A stretch of DNA of 64,000 nt from UBA6183 sp943372215. GTDB lineage: Bacteria > Bacteroidota > Bacteroidia > UKL13-3. Made by a program: the position numbers and the translations under genes. How positions within the stretch are numbered: position 1 is the stretch's first letter; each line of letters starts with the position of its first letter. Below the pieces are notes generated by a model that was not told the DNA's origin, searched no databases, and worked only from the letters and a program-made list of their open reading frames with translations. Of the stretch, positions 26,855-34,800 are shown piece after piece. The stretch lies in assembly GCA_943372215.1 (NCBI GenBank), contig CALRXU020000001.1:253528-317527 (forward strand), given 5' to 3'.

Positions 26855-28261
26855 ATGTATCAAATAAAATTTGGAACTGACGGATGGCGTGGCATTATTG
26901 CCGCTGAGTTTACCGTTGATAACGTAAAACGTGTGGCGCAAGGCACGGCTGATTACATCAAACAAAAACATGCTGATAACCTCAACATTGTTTTAGGACA
27001 CGATTGCCGTTTTGCTGGTGAATTGTTTGCTGAAACAGTTGCTCAGGTAATGTGTGCAAATGGCATAAAAGTAAAATTGGCTAAAGGTTTTGTTTCAACG
27101 CCTATGATTAGTTTAGGTGCCGTAAAACATGGTGCTGCATTAGGCGTAATTATTACCGCTAGCCATAATCCGGCATCATACAGTGGCTATAAATTAAAAG
27201 CCCATTATGGTGGACCCAGCAGTCCTGCCGTAATTGATGCGGTTGAAGCAGCCATTCCAAATAACTTGGTTGAAACAATATTAACTCCCATTGAACAATT
27301 GGTAGCCGAAAGCCAAATTACTTATGTTGATTTGGAAACCATTTACATCAACGAAGTAAAAAACAGTTTTGATTTAGCGGCCATTAAAAACAGCGGAATG
27401 AAATTTGGGTACGATGCCATGTATGGTGCCGGACAAAACGTAATGAAAGCCTTATTCCCAGAAGCCACTTTATTGCATTGCGACTATAACCCCAGTTTTC
27501 ATGGACAAGCTCCTGAGCCTATCCATAAAAACTTGGCGGAGTTTAGCAACCTCATTAAAACTAAGGGCGATATTGATTGTGGTTTGGTAACTGATGGCGA
27601 TGCTGACCGTATTGGTCTTTACAATAAAAAGGGAGCGTTTGTTGATTCACATCACATCATTTTATTGTTGGTGCATTACCTGCACAAATACAAAGGCATG
27701 AGCGGCAAAGTAATCACCACTTTTAGCGCCACCTCAAAAATTACCGCACTGGCCAAAGCTTATGGTTTAGATATAGAAATTACCAAAATAGGCTTTAAAT
27801 ACATTTGCGAAAAAATGGTTACCGAAAATGTATTGGTAGGTGGCGAAGAAAGCGGAGGTATTGCCATTAAAGGATTTATACCAGAACGCGATGGCATTTG
27901 GATTGGCTTAACCTTATGGGAGTTTATGGCCAAAACAGGCAAAAGCTTAGATGATTTAATCAAAGAAGTATATGACGTTGTAGGCAGCTTTGCCATGGGC
28001 CGTATTGATTTACACATTACCGAAGAAATTAAACAACATGTATTGGCAAATTGCAAAGCTGGTAAATACACCAACTTTGGCAGTTATGCCATTGAAAAAG
28101 TAGAAGACCTAGATGGCTTTAAATTTTTGTTGGGCAATGGAGAATGGGTAATGATACGTGCCAGTGGAACTGAACCTGTGCTGCGTGTTTACAGCGAGTC
28201 TTCAACACAAGATAAGGCAGAAGCTATATTGGAGGCTTGTAAAACCACCATTTTAGCCTAA
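26855..28261 (+). CDS. Phosphoglucomutase / phosphomannomutase family enzyme
   Basis: 468 residues with the four-domain alpha-D-phosphohexomutase architecture. The catalytic phosphoserine is in ITASHNPASYSGYK, the metal loop is VTDGDADRIGLY, the sugar-binding loop is GGEESGGI, and the phosphate-binding loop is RASGTEPVLRVYSES. It interconverts hexose 1- and 6-phosphates, feeding sugar nucleotide synthesis. It starts two bases after the toxin stop codon, and a terminator follows. Whether glucose, mannose or glucosamine phosphate is preferred cannot be read off. Confidence 0.92.
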   Translation: MYQIKFGTDGWRGIIAAEFTVDNVKRVAQGTADYIKQKHADNLNIVLGHDCRFAGELFAETVAQVMCANGIKVKLAKGFVSTPMISLGAVKHGAALGVIITASHNPASYSGYKLKAHYGGPSSPAVIDAVEAAIPNNLVETILTPIEQLVAESQITYVDLETIYINEVKNSFDLAAIKNSGMKFGYDAMYGAGQNVMKALFPEATLLHCDYNPSFHGQAPEPIHKNLAEFSNLIKTKGDIDCGLVTDGDADRIGLYNKKGAFVDSHHIILLLVHYLHKYKGMSGKVITTFSATSKITALAKAYGLDIEITKIGFKYICEKMVTENVLVGGEESGGIAIKGFIPERDGIWIGLTLWEFMAKTGKSLDDLIKEVYDVVGSFAMGRIDLHITEEIKQHVLANCKAGKYTNFGSYAIEKVEDLDGFKFLLGNGEWVMIRASGTEPVLRVYSESSTQDKAEAILEACKTTILA

Positions 28262-28277
28262 CAGCACCTATAAAATC

Positions 28278-28311
28278 AAAAAAGCCATATCAAAACAGAT
28301 GTGGCTTTTTT
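28278..28311 (+). terminator. Terminator after the phosphohexomutase gene
   Basis: AAAAAGCCA (28279-28287) pairs with TGGCTTTTT (28302-28310). Extra pairs ATAT/GATG-type extend the stem towards the loop. Located 17 bases after the stop codon. Confidence 0.9.
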
Positions 28312-28337
28312 GTTACCCCAATAGTTATACCCAGCAC

Positions 28338-29279
28338 ATGTCTTTAAAAAAAGAACTACACCGCAATAACCTTCACCAAAACAGGTACGACTTTCCTGCA
28401 TTGATAGCGGTTTGCCCGGAACTAAAGGCGGTGGTTGCCATCAATAAATATGGGGATGAAAGCATTGACTTCGGAGACCCTAAAGCCGTAAAGCTGTTAA
28501 ACAAGGCCTTGTTGCAATTTCATTACAACATCCACCACTGGGATATTCCAGCAGGTTACTTATGCCCACCCATTCCCGGTAGGGCTGATTACTTGCATTA
28601 CCTGGCTGATTTGTTAGCCCGATACAACCAAGGCGTTATTCCAAGAGGTAAGGCGGTAACAGGCATAGATATTGGCGTTGGTGCAAATGGCATCTACCCC
28701 ATTATTGGGCACCAATTGTTTGGTTGGCACTTTATAGGAACCGATATTGATGAGAAAGCTATTGAAAATGCCCAACACATCATTAACCAAAATGAATCCT
28801 TACAACACACCATTACCTTAATCAAACAACCCAACCCCAACCACTTTTTAAAAGGAGTAATTTCCAATACCCAGTTGTTTGATTTTACCGTTTGTAACCC
28901 ACCTTTCCATGCCAGTGCAGCAGATGCCAAACAAGCCAGTTTACGTAAGGTTACCAACCTGAAAGGCAAACGCATCAAATCGCCTATACTTAACTTTGGA
29001 GGCAACCCTTTAGAACTTTGGTGCGAAGGTGGCGAAGAGGGCTTTATCAGCAAAATTATACAGGAAAGCGTGGCTTATGCACAACAGTGTTTTTGGTTTA
29101 CTTCCTTGGTTTCTAAACAAACCACCTTGCCCGTTCTAACCAAGCTGCTTACCCAATTAAATGCCAAAGACATTAAAATTATTGAAATGGCACAAGGCCA
29201 AAAAAGCAGCAGACTTATTGCCTGGACCTTTTTAACACCCGCCCAACAGGAATCATGGATGAAACAAAGGTGGATGTAA
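28338..29279 (+). CDS. rlmF: 23S rRNA (adenine-1618-N6)-methyltransferase
   Basis: 313 residues from ATG 28338. The frame is open to 28299, but that start would fall inside the terminator. RlmF uses SAM to methylate A1618 of 23S rRNA. Family landmarks are HRNNLHQNRYDFPAL at the N-terminus, LCPPIPGRADYLHYLAD, the SAM-binding GIDIGVGANGIYP (about 112-124), and the catalytic NPPFHAS of N6-adenine methyltransferases (about 192). Monocistronic or weakly linked to the next gene. Confidence 0.93.
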   Translation: MSLKKELHRNNLHQNRYDFPALIAVCPELKAVVAINKYGDESIDFGDPKAVKLLNKALLQFHYNIHHWDIPAGYLCPPIPGRADYLHYLADLLARYNQGVIPRGKAVTGIDIGVGANGIYPIIGHQLFGWHFIGTDIDEKAIENAQHIINQNESLQHTITLIKQPNPNHFLKGVISNTQLFDFTVCNPPFHASAADAKQASLRKVTNLKGKRIKSPILNFGGNPLELWCEGGEEGFISKIIQESVAYAQQCFWFTSLVSKQTTLPVLTKLLTQLNAKDIKIIEMAQGQKSSRLIAWTFLTPAQQESWMKQRWM

Positions 29280-29337
29280 CCAAATACGCCTCATTTAACT
29301 AAATAAAGACCTATTCCCGTTATCAAAGGTTATTCCA

Positions 29338-29345
29338 TATCTTTG
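29338..29345 (+). promoter_or_regulatory. -7 element of the radical SAM gene
   Basis: TATCTTTG matches TAnnTTTG and its last base is 9 bases before the A of the ATG at 29354, leaving room for only a few leader bases. Confidence 0.6.
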
Positions 29346-29353
29346 CCCGAATC

Positions 29354-31024
29354 ATGCGGATTTTACTTACCACGCTTAATGCCAAATACATTCATTTAAA
29401 CCTTGCGGTGAGGTTGCTTTATGCCTTGTACCACAAGAAATACAGCGGGTTGGCGTGGCGTGAATTTACCATTAAAGAACAAGCCGATGATATTGCACAA
29501 CGCTGCAAAGACTATGAATTGGTGGCCTTTAGCTGCTACATTTGGAACATTACCCAAACATTGGCTGTGGCCAAGGCGCTTAAGCAACTCAACCCCACCA
29601 TAAAAATACTATTGGGAGGCCCTGAGGTAAGTTATGATTATCATGACTTGATTGCTTTGCCTGAGGTGGATTATATTATTGTTGGTGAAGGCGAGATTCC
29701 TTTTGAAGCTTTTTTAGCCAACTACCCCAACCTACATTTAGTACCTAATTTGGTATTTAAAGAGGCTGGCAAGGTGCAGTTTTTTCCTGCACAAGTAACG
29801 TTTGATTTGGCCAACTACGCAGGCATAAACCCTTATATTTATGATGCCCCTGAAGATTTGTACAACAAGGTTTGTTACATTGAAACCTCACGTGGTTGCC
29901 CTTACAAATGCGAGTTTTGTTTGGCCAGTTTAGATAATAAAGTGCGTTACCTGCCTATTGATGATATTAAAGCCAACTTGCTTTACCTGATGCAGCATGG
30001 GCGCACCATTAAATTTTTAGACCGCACGTTTAATGTAAAGAAAGACTTTACCATTGACATCTTTAACTTTATCCTAGAAAACCACAAACCAGGGCAAGTA
30101 TTTCAGTTTGAAATTACCGCTGATATTGTGCATCCAGATATTGTAAAATACATTCAGGAAAAAGTGCCTGAAGGATTGTTCCGTTTTGAGATAGGTATAC
30201 AAACGGTGAACCAAAAAGCCAATTTACAAGTAAGCAGAAAACAAAATTTTGATAAAACCAGTGCTGTAATTAAACAACTGGACAACAAAATTGAAATGCA
30301 CCTTGATTTGATTGTGGGATTGCCTTTAGACGAATGGAACGACATTAAATACAGCATTGAAGAAGTGTTTAAGTTGCACCCGCCTGAGTTGCAGTTGGGT
30401 TTTCTTAAGTTTTTAAAAGGCACACCCGTTAGGCATAAACATGAGCAACATGGTTACGTGTTTGACCCCATGCCGCCATACCAGATTATAGAGAGCAACT
30501 ATTTAAGCAAGGACGAATTGTACCGCATTACCTTGCTGGAAGAAGCCTTGGAAATTTATTGGAACAAAAAAAGGGCGGTGCATACCTTAACTTATGCCAG
30601 TGAGCAATATGGCATCTTTGATTTTTTATTAGGGCTGGGCAATTATTTTAAACAACGCAAAGATTTTCATAAACACACCCTGTACGAAGCCTTTGATTTG
30701 TTGCTGGGTTTTATTGCTGAGCAACACCCCAATGATGATGTGCTTAAGCAATTGGTAGCGGTTGATTATTACCTGCACCATAAACTTAAACCCAAAACAC
30801 TTTATTTAGAAGAAATTGACCGCTCTGCAAAAACAAACCTCATTGATACGTTTGGACTAAACCACCACAAATACCGCTTTATCATGTTGCCCCTAACGTT
30901 TGATTTTAATAGGTACATGCAAACCAAAGAAATTGTAGCGGCTTCTCATCCATTGGTGATTCAATACAATGGGGAAACCAAACCTGAGATAGTTCAATTA
31001 GAAATATTTTCTACCACATATTAA
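29354..31024 (+). CDS. B12-binding-domain radical SAM protein (DUF4080 type)
   Basis: 556 residues. An N-terminal cobalamin-binding-like Rossmann domain (ILLTTLNAKYIH, AFSCYIWN, KILLGGPEVSYD) is followed by a radical SAM domain whose cluster motif is CPYKCEFC in ETSRGCPYKCEFCLAS (about 180). ILVGLPLDEW-type motif is present as LIVGLPLDEWND, and GFLKFLKGTPV is a late strand. The C-terminal 180 residues (DUF4080) are helical and of unknown role. The reaction is unknown. Followed by rluF after 5 bases. Confidence 0.87.
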   Translation: MRILLTTLNAKYIHLNLAVRLLYALYHKKYSGLAWREFTIKEQADDIAQRCKDYELVAFSCYIWNITQTLAVAKALKQLNPTIKILLGGPEVSYDYHDLIALPEVDYIIVGEGEIPFEAFLANYPNLHLVPNLVFKEAGKVQFFPAQVTFDLANYAGINPYIYDAPEDLYNKVCYIETSRGCPYKCEFCLASLDNKVRYLPIDDIKANLLYLMQHGRTIKFLDRTFNVKKDFTIDIFNFILENHKPGQVFQFEITADIVHPDIVKYIQEKVPEGLFRFEIGIQTVNQKANLQVSRKQNFDKTSAVIKQLDNKIEMHLDLIVGLPLDEWNDIKYSIEEVFKLHPPELQLGFLKFLKGTPVRHKHEQHGYVFDPMPPYQIIESNYLSKDELYRITLLEEALEIYWNKKRAVHTLTYASEQYGIFDFLLGLGNYFKQRKDFHKHTLYEAFDLLLGFIAEQHPNDDVLKQLVAVDYYLHHKLKPKTLYLEEIDRSAKTNLIDTFGLNHHKYRFIMLPLTFDFNRYMQTKEIVAASHPLVIQYNGETKPEIVQLEIFSTTY

Positions 31025-31029
31025 TAAGC

Positions 31030-31920
31030 ATGGTGCAACAAAACGGCATTCGGTTAAATAAATTTATTAGTGAAAGTGGCCTATGCAGCAGGCGCGAAGC
31101 TGACAAGTATATAGAGCAAGGCAAGGTTTTTATCAATGGCCGTTTGGCTAAAGTTGGCGACCAGGTTTATGCGGGAAACAAGGTGGTGGTAAATGGCCAC
31201 GGACTTGAACCTTGGCAGGCAGACAAGCTGGTGTTTATTGCCCTAAACAAACCTGTTGGGGTTACCAGCACCACTGAACAAGGGGTAAAGAATAACATCA
31301 TTCAATATGTAAACCACCCCAAACGCATTTTTCCTATTGGCCGTTTGGATAAGGACTCCCAAGGGTTGATATTTTTAACCAATGATGGCGATGTGGTGAA
31401 TAAAATTTTACGGGCGGGCAATAACCATGAAAAAGAGTATGTGGTAACCGTAGATAAACCACTTACAGAAAACGTAATCCAGGGCATGGCCAATGGTGTG
31501 CCCATGTTGGGTGTGGTTACCAAAAAGTGTAAAGTGGTGCAAGAAGGGCCACAAGTGTTTAGAATAACGCTGATACAAGGTTTAAACCGCCAAATACGCA
31601 GAATGTGCGAGCATTTTGGGTATGAAGTAAAAAAACTGGAGCGGGTGCGCATTATGAACATCAGCTTAAACAAACTTCCCGTAGGTGATTGGCGCGACCT
31701 TACCCAACAGGAAATTGAAAGCATTTATGCCATGGTGCAAGACTCCTCAACCGAACAAGCTCCTGCACCTAAAAAAAATAAGCCCAAGCCCAAACCTCCC
31801 GTTGAACAAAAAAACAACAACCCAGATAAACGCAACCACAAACCCCGCAAATCAGGCGGAAATAAGCCACATCCCTCCCGTTCTACCGCTCCTCACAAAA
31901 AAAACAACAAGCGTAGGTAA
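31030..31920 (+). CDS. rluF: 23S rRNA pseudouridine-2604 synthase
   Basis: 296 residues. An N-terminal S4 RNA-binding domain (RLNKFISESGLCSRREADKYIEQGK, landmark SGLCSRREAD) precedes the RsuA/RluB/E/F catalytic domain with the nucleophilic Asp in IGRLDKDSQGL. RAGNNHEKEYVVTVD and QGLNRQIRRMCEHFGYEVKKLER match RluF closely. Residues about 235-296 form a Lys/Pro/Asn-rich basic tail (KKNKPKPKPPVEQKN and similar), as in RluF, probably for RNA binding. It is the second gene after the radical SAM gene. Confidence 0.92.
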   Translation: MVQQNGIRLNKFISESGLCSRREADKYIEQGKVFINGRLAKVGDQVYAGNKVVVNGHGLEPWQADKLVFIALNKPVGVTSTTEQGVKNNIIQYVNHPKRIFPIGRLDKDSQGLIFLTNDGDVVNKILRAGNNHEKEYVVTVDKPLTENVIQGMANGVPMLGVVTKKCKVVQEGPQVFRITLIQGLNRQIRRMCEHFGYEVKKLERVRIMNISLNKLPVGDWRDLTQQEIESIYAMVQDSSTEQAPAPKKNKPKPKPPVEQKNNNPDKRNHKPRKSGGNKPHPSRSTAPHKKNNKRR

Positions 31921-31926
31921 TTCCTG

Positions 31927-31934
31927 TATATTTG
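31927..31934 (+). promoter_or_regulatory. -7 element of the SPFH gene
   Basis: TATATTTG matches TAnnTTTG, located 7 bases after the rluF stop codon and 22 bases before the ATG at 31957. Confidence 0.55.
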
Positions 31935-31956
31935 CTTAAACCCAAAATAACCCATT

Positions 31957-32895
31957 ATGATTATCCTTATTTTATTAGGCGTTGCCGTTTTTATTGTTTT
32001 ATTAAGTTTGGTTACTGTGCAACAAGGCACTGTTTCTGTATTAACCATGTTTGGCAAATACAGGCGCATTTTGTACCCTGGCCTAAACATGAGAATACCA
32101 CTTTTAGAAGTTATCTTTAAAAAAATATCCATCCAAAACCGCTCTATTGAATTGGATTTTCAGGCCATTACACAAGACCAAGCCAATGTGTATTTTAAAG
32201 CCATGTTGTTGTACAGTGTGGTTGATAACAAAGAGGAAACCTTAAAAAATGTGGCCTTTAAGTTTGTGAATGAACGCGATTTTATGACCGCCTTAATCAG
32301 AACCATTGAAGGAGGTATTCGTGGTTTTGTGGCCACCAAAAAACAAGCCGAAATTTTATCGTTGCGCAAAGAAATTGTAGAGTATGTAAAAGAGGGCATT
32401 GATACCGTGGTTGAAACCTGGGGATTCCATTTGTTAGACTTGCAATTGAATGACATTACGTTTGATGAAGCCATTACCAAAAGTATGGCGCAAGTGGTGG
32501 CATCAAGCAACTTAAAAGCGGCAGCCGAAAACGAGGGTCAGGCATTGTTAATTACCAAAACCAAAGCTGCGGAAGCGGAAGGAAATGCCATTAAAATTGC
32601 TGCGGAAGCTGAACGTATTGCCGCACAATTAAGAGGTCAAGGTGTGGCCTTGTTCCGCCAGGAAGTGGCCAGGGGTATGAGCGAAGCTGCCAGAGAAATG
32701 AAAGTGGCCGAACTGGATGCTTCTTTCTTGTTGTTTAGCATGTGGACAGAATCTATTAAAAACTTTGCCGAAAATGGAAAAGGGAATGTGATATTTTTAG
32801 ATGGAAGCACCGAAGGCATGCAACAAACCATGAAGCAATTAATGGCCATGAACAGGCTTGATGAGTTGGATTTAACAGATCACAACAAACGGTAA
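31957..32895 (+). CDS. SPFH / band-7 domain membrane protein
   Basis: 312 residues. One N-terminal membrane helix (2-22) is followed by the SPFH domain (VQQGTVSVLTMFGKYRRILYPGLN, about 22-160) and an Ala/Glu-rich coiled-coil (KAAAENEGQALLITKTKAAEAEGNAIKIAAEAERI, about 188-225). The family forms large membrane-associated rings or scaffolds. No NfeD-like partner gene is next to it. It converges with the response-regulator gene, with only 6 bases between the stop codons. Confidence 0.88.
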   Translation: MIILILLGVAVFIVLLSLVTVQQGTVSVLTMFGKYRRILYPGLNMRIPLLEVIFKKISIQNRSIELDFQAITQDQANVYFKAMLLYSVVDNKEETLKNVAFKFVNERDFMTALIRTIEGGIRGFVATKKQAEILSLRKEIVEYVKEGIDTVVETWGFHLLDLQLNDITFDEAITKSMAQVVASSNLKAAAENEGQALLITKTKAAEAEGNAIKIAAEAERIAAQLRGQGVALFRQEVARGMSEAAREMKVAELDASFLLFSMWTESIKNFAENGKGNVIFLDGSTEGMQQTMKQLMAMNRLDELDLTDHNKR

Positions 32896-32901
32896 CAACA
32901 A

Positions 32902-33669
32902 TTACCGATCGAGCCAGGCTTTAAACTCAGCAGCCCTTTCCCTGCTTACCAACACTTCTTCATCCAGCACCGCGCCCAACTCTACTTTTAGTTTGCCGTT
33001 AAAATAGGTGTGTATGCTTTTAATGCTATTTACCTGTGCAATCACCTGCCTGTTGAGCTGAAAAAACAAGTTGGGTTCAAGCATGGTAGAAAGTTCATCC
33101 AAGCTATAATCCACCACAAATTTTTGGTTGTTGCGGGTGTGCAAATACACCACCTTATCAGCCGCCTGAAACAGTTGAATATCATCCACCGAAATAGAAA
33201 TTAATCGAGTACCAGATTTAATTAAAAACCTGCTTTTATAAGCAGTGGCCGCTGGTTTTATCTCCTGCAACAACGCTGCCAATTGTGCCTTATAATCCAT
33301 TACTGGGGCATGGCGGCTCATGGTTTCAAATTTGGTGATGGCTTGTTGCAACTCCGCTTCATCAAGTGGTTTTAACAGGTAATCAATGGCATTTACTTTA
33401 AATGCTTTAATGGCATACTCGTTATAAGCGGTAGTAAAAATAACCGGGCATTTAATTTGCACTTGGTTAAAAATGTCAAAGCTTTGCCCATCGGCCAACT
33501 CAATATCCATAAAAGCCAACTCCACCTCTGGCAAGGTTTTGAATAAGACTACGGCAGCTTCTATGCTATCTGCACTGCCCAAAATTTGCACATTAGGCAC
33601 CAGTTGCGATACCAATTTTTTAATGCGGTTCAGCGCAGGTGTTTCGTCTTCAACAAAAATTACTTTCAT
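32902..33669 (-). CDS. LytTR-family response regulator
   Basis: 255 residues. The receiver domain has the acidic pocket VEDE (8-9), phospho-acceptor Asp 55 in LAFMDIELADG, TTAY and the Lys in YLLKPLD. A LytTR DNA-binding domain follows from about 145 (FLIKSGTRLISISVDDIQLFQAADKVVYLHT). It is the second gene of a pair with the histidine kinase, 11 bases downstream of it. Confidence 0.93.
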   Translation of the reverse strand: MKVIFVEDETPALNRIKKLVSQLVPNVQILGSADSIEAAVVLFKTLPEVELAFMDIELADGQSFDIFNQVQIKCPVIFTTAYNEYAIKAFKVNAIDYLLKPLDEAELQQAITKFETMSRHAPVMDYKAQLAALLQEIKPAATAYKSRFLIKSGTRLISISVDDIQLFQAADKVVYLHTRNNQKFVVDYSLDELSTMLEPNLFFQLNRQVIAQVNSIKSIHTYFNGKLKVELGAVLDEEVLVSRERAAEFKAWLDR

Positions 33670-33680
33670 GGCTGCTTCTA

Positions 33681-34718
33681 TTAAAGTAAGGGTAAACTCA
33701 CCATAAACTCCCTGTCATCATCTATAATTTCAACAGGCTTATCCGTTAAAAAACTGTAACGGTGTACAATGTTATTTAAACCAATGCCATTGCTATCATT
33801 CATTACTGTTTTGCGTTGCAAGTTATTGCGTACAAATATGCCTTGGTTAAACACGCCAATATAAATAGTGAGCGGTTTCTGCTCAGAAATAACATTGTGT
33901 TTAATGGCATTTTCAATGAGCATTTGCAGGGCCAGTGTGGCTACTTTGGCATCCTGATGCTGAGGTTCGATGTGGATGTGTGTACGCAGGTTGTTGCCAA
34001 AACGAATGCGGTTGAGGTAAATGTACGATTCAATAAAAGGCAATTCCTCCCGAATGGTTACGGTTTCTTTATCGCGTTGGGTAAGCACATAACGGTACAC
34101 ACTCGACATTTTTTGCACAAACTCAGTGGCTGTTTTGGGGTTCTCCTCAATTAAACTGGTTAACGTGTTTAAGGAGTTAAACAAAAAGTGCGGGTTGATT
34201 TGGTTTTTAAGTGTAGCAAATTCAGCAGATATGCTTTCTCTTTTAAATTCTTCCTTTTCTTTAATGGACAATCGCCAAAATTTAAAAAAGGCCATGCCCA
34301 CGAACACACTGTTTACAAACAGGGTAGTAACCACACTAACCACCAAGTAAATATTACTCTGGCTGTTACTAAAATCGCATGGAACTCCATTGACTATTGT
34401 AAAAACATAAAATCCATAAGTTACATGAACCAAAAGAGGCCAGAAAATGGCTATCGCCACAACCAACATAATTTTGTGGTGCAACTGGGTTTCCCAACTC
34501 AATCTTCTATCAAACAACTCAATCAGTAAAAGATTTCCATTCCAAATAAGTACGATGTTAAAAAAGTTTGCGACTATTTTTTTGAATATCTCATCAAAAG
34601 GGCCACTGGCTTTTCCCAATAACCCAAAAAATATGGCCATTAACAAAATAATTACATGCCTGATAAGGATATCACGCTTGTTTAAAAGTCCAGGACTGGT
34701 ATTTATTTTTACGGTCAT
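33681..34718 (-). CDS. LytS-type sensor histidine kinase
   Basis: 345 residues. Four predicted membrane helices lie in the first 150 residues (first about 20-42). The His_kinase domain has the phospho-acceptor in NQINPHFLFNSLNTL, and the ATPase has the N-box ALQMLIENAIKHN and GIGLNNIVHRY. No extracytoplasmic ligand domain is obvious. It forms a two-component system with the LytTR regulator. The TonB receptor gene lies just upstream in the same direction, with a stem-loop between them. Confidence 0.92.
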   Translation of the reverse strand: MTVKINTSPGLLNKRDILIRHVIILLMAIFFGLLGKASGPFDEIFKKIVANFFNIVLIWNGNLLLIELFDRRLSWETQLHHKIMLVVAIAIFWPLLVHVTYGFYVFTIVNGVPCDFSNSQSNIYLVVSVVTTLFVNSVFVGMAFFKFWRLSIKEKEEFKRESISAEFATLKNQINPHFLFNSLNTLTSLIEENPKTATEFVQKMSSVYRYVLTQRDKETVTIREELPFIESYIYLNRIRFGNNLRTHIHIEPQHQDAKVATLALQMLIENAIKHNVISEQKPLTIYIGVFNQGIFVRNNLQRKTVMNDSNGIGLNNIVHRYSFLTDKPVEIIDDDREFMVSLPLL

Positions 34719-34756
34719 TGTTACTATATCAAGTCAATTAATATTGTTTTACATGA

Positions 34757-34788
34757 AACAAACACTATCCGCTAAGATAGTGTTTGTT
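34757..34788 (-). terminator. Stem-loop between the TonB receptor and kinase genes
   Basis: Perfect 13-bp inverted repeat AACAAACACTATC / GATAGTGTTTGTT with a 6-base loop, 12 bases after the receptor stop codon (- strand). The T tract is short, so it may attenuate transcription rather than fully stop it before the kinase gene. Confidence 0.65.
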
Positions 34789-34800
34789 CAGATAAATGGG

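Noticed and set aside
28299..28337. ATG at 28299 as start of rlmF
   Set aside because: It falls inside the terminator stem of the upstream gene. The ATG at 28338 gives the family N-terminus.
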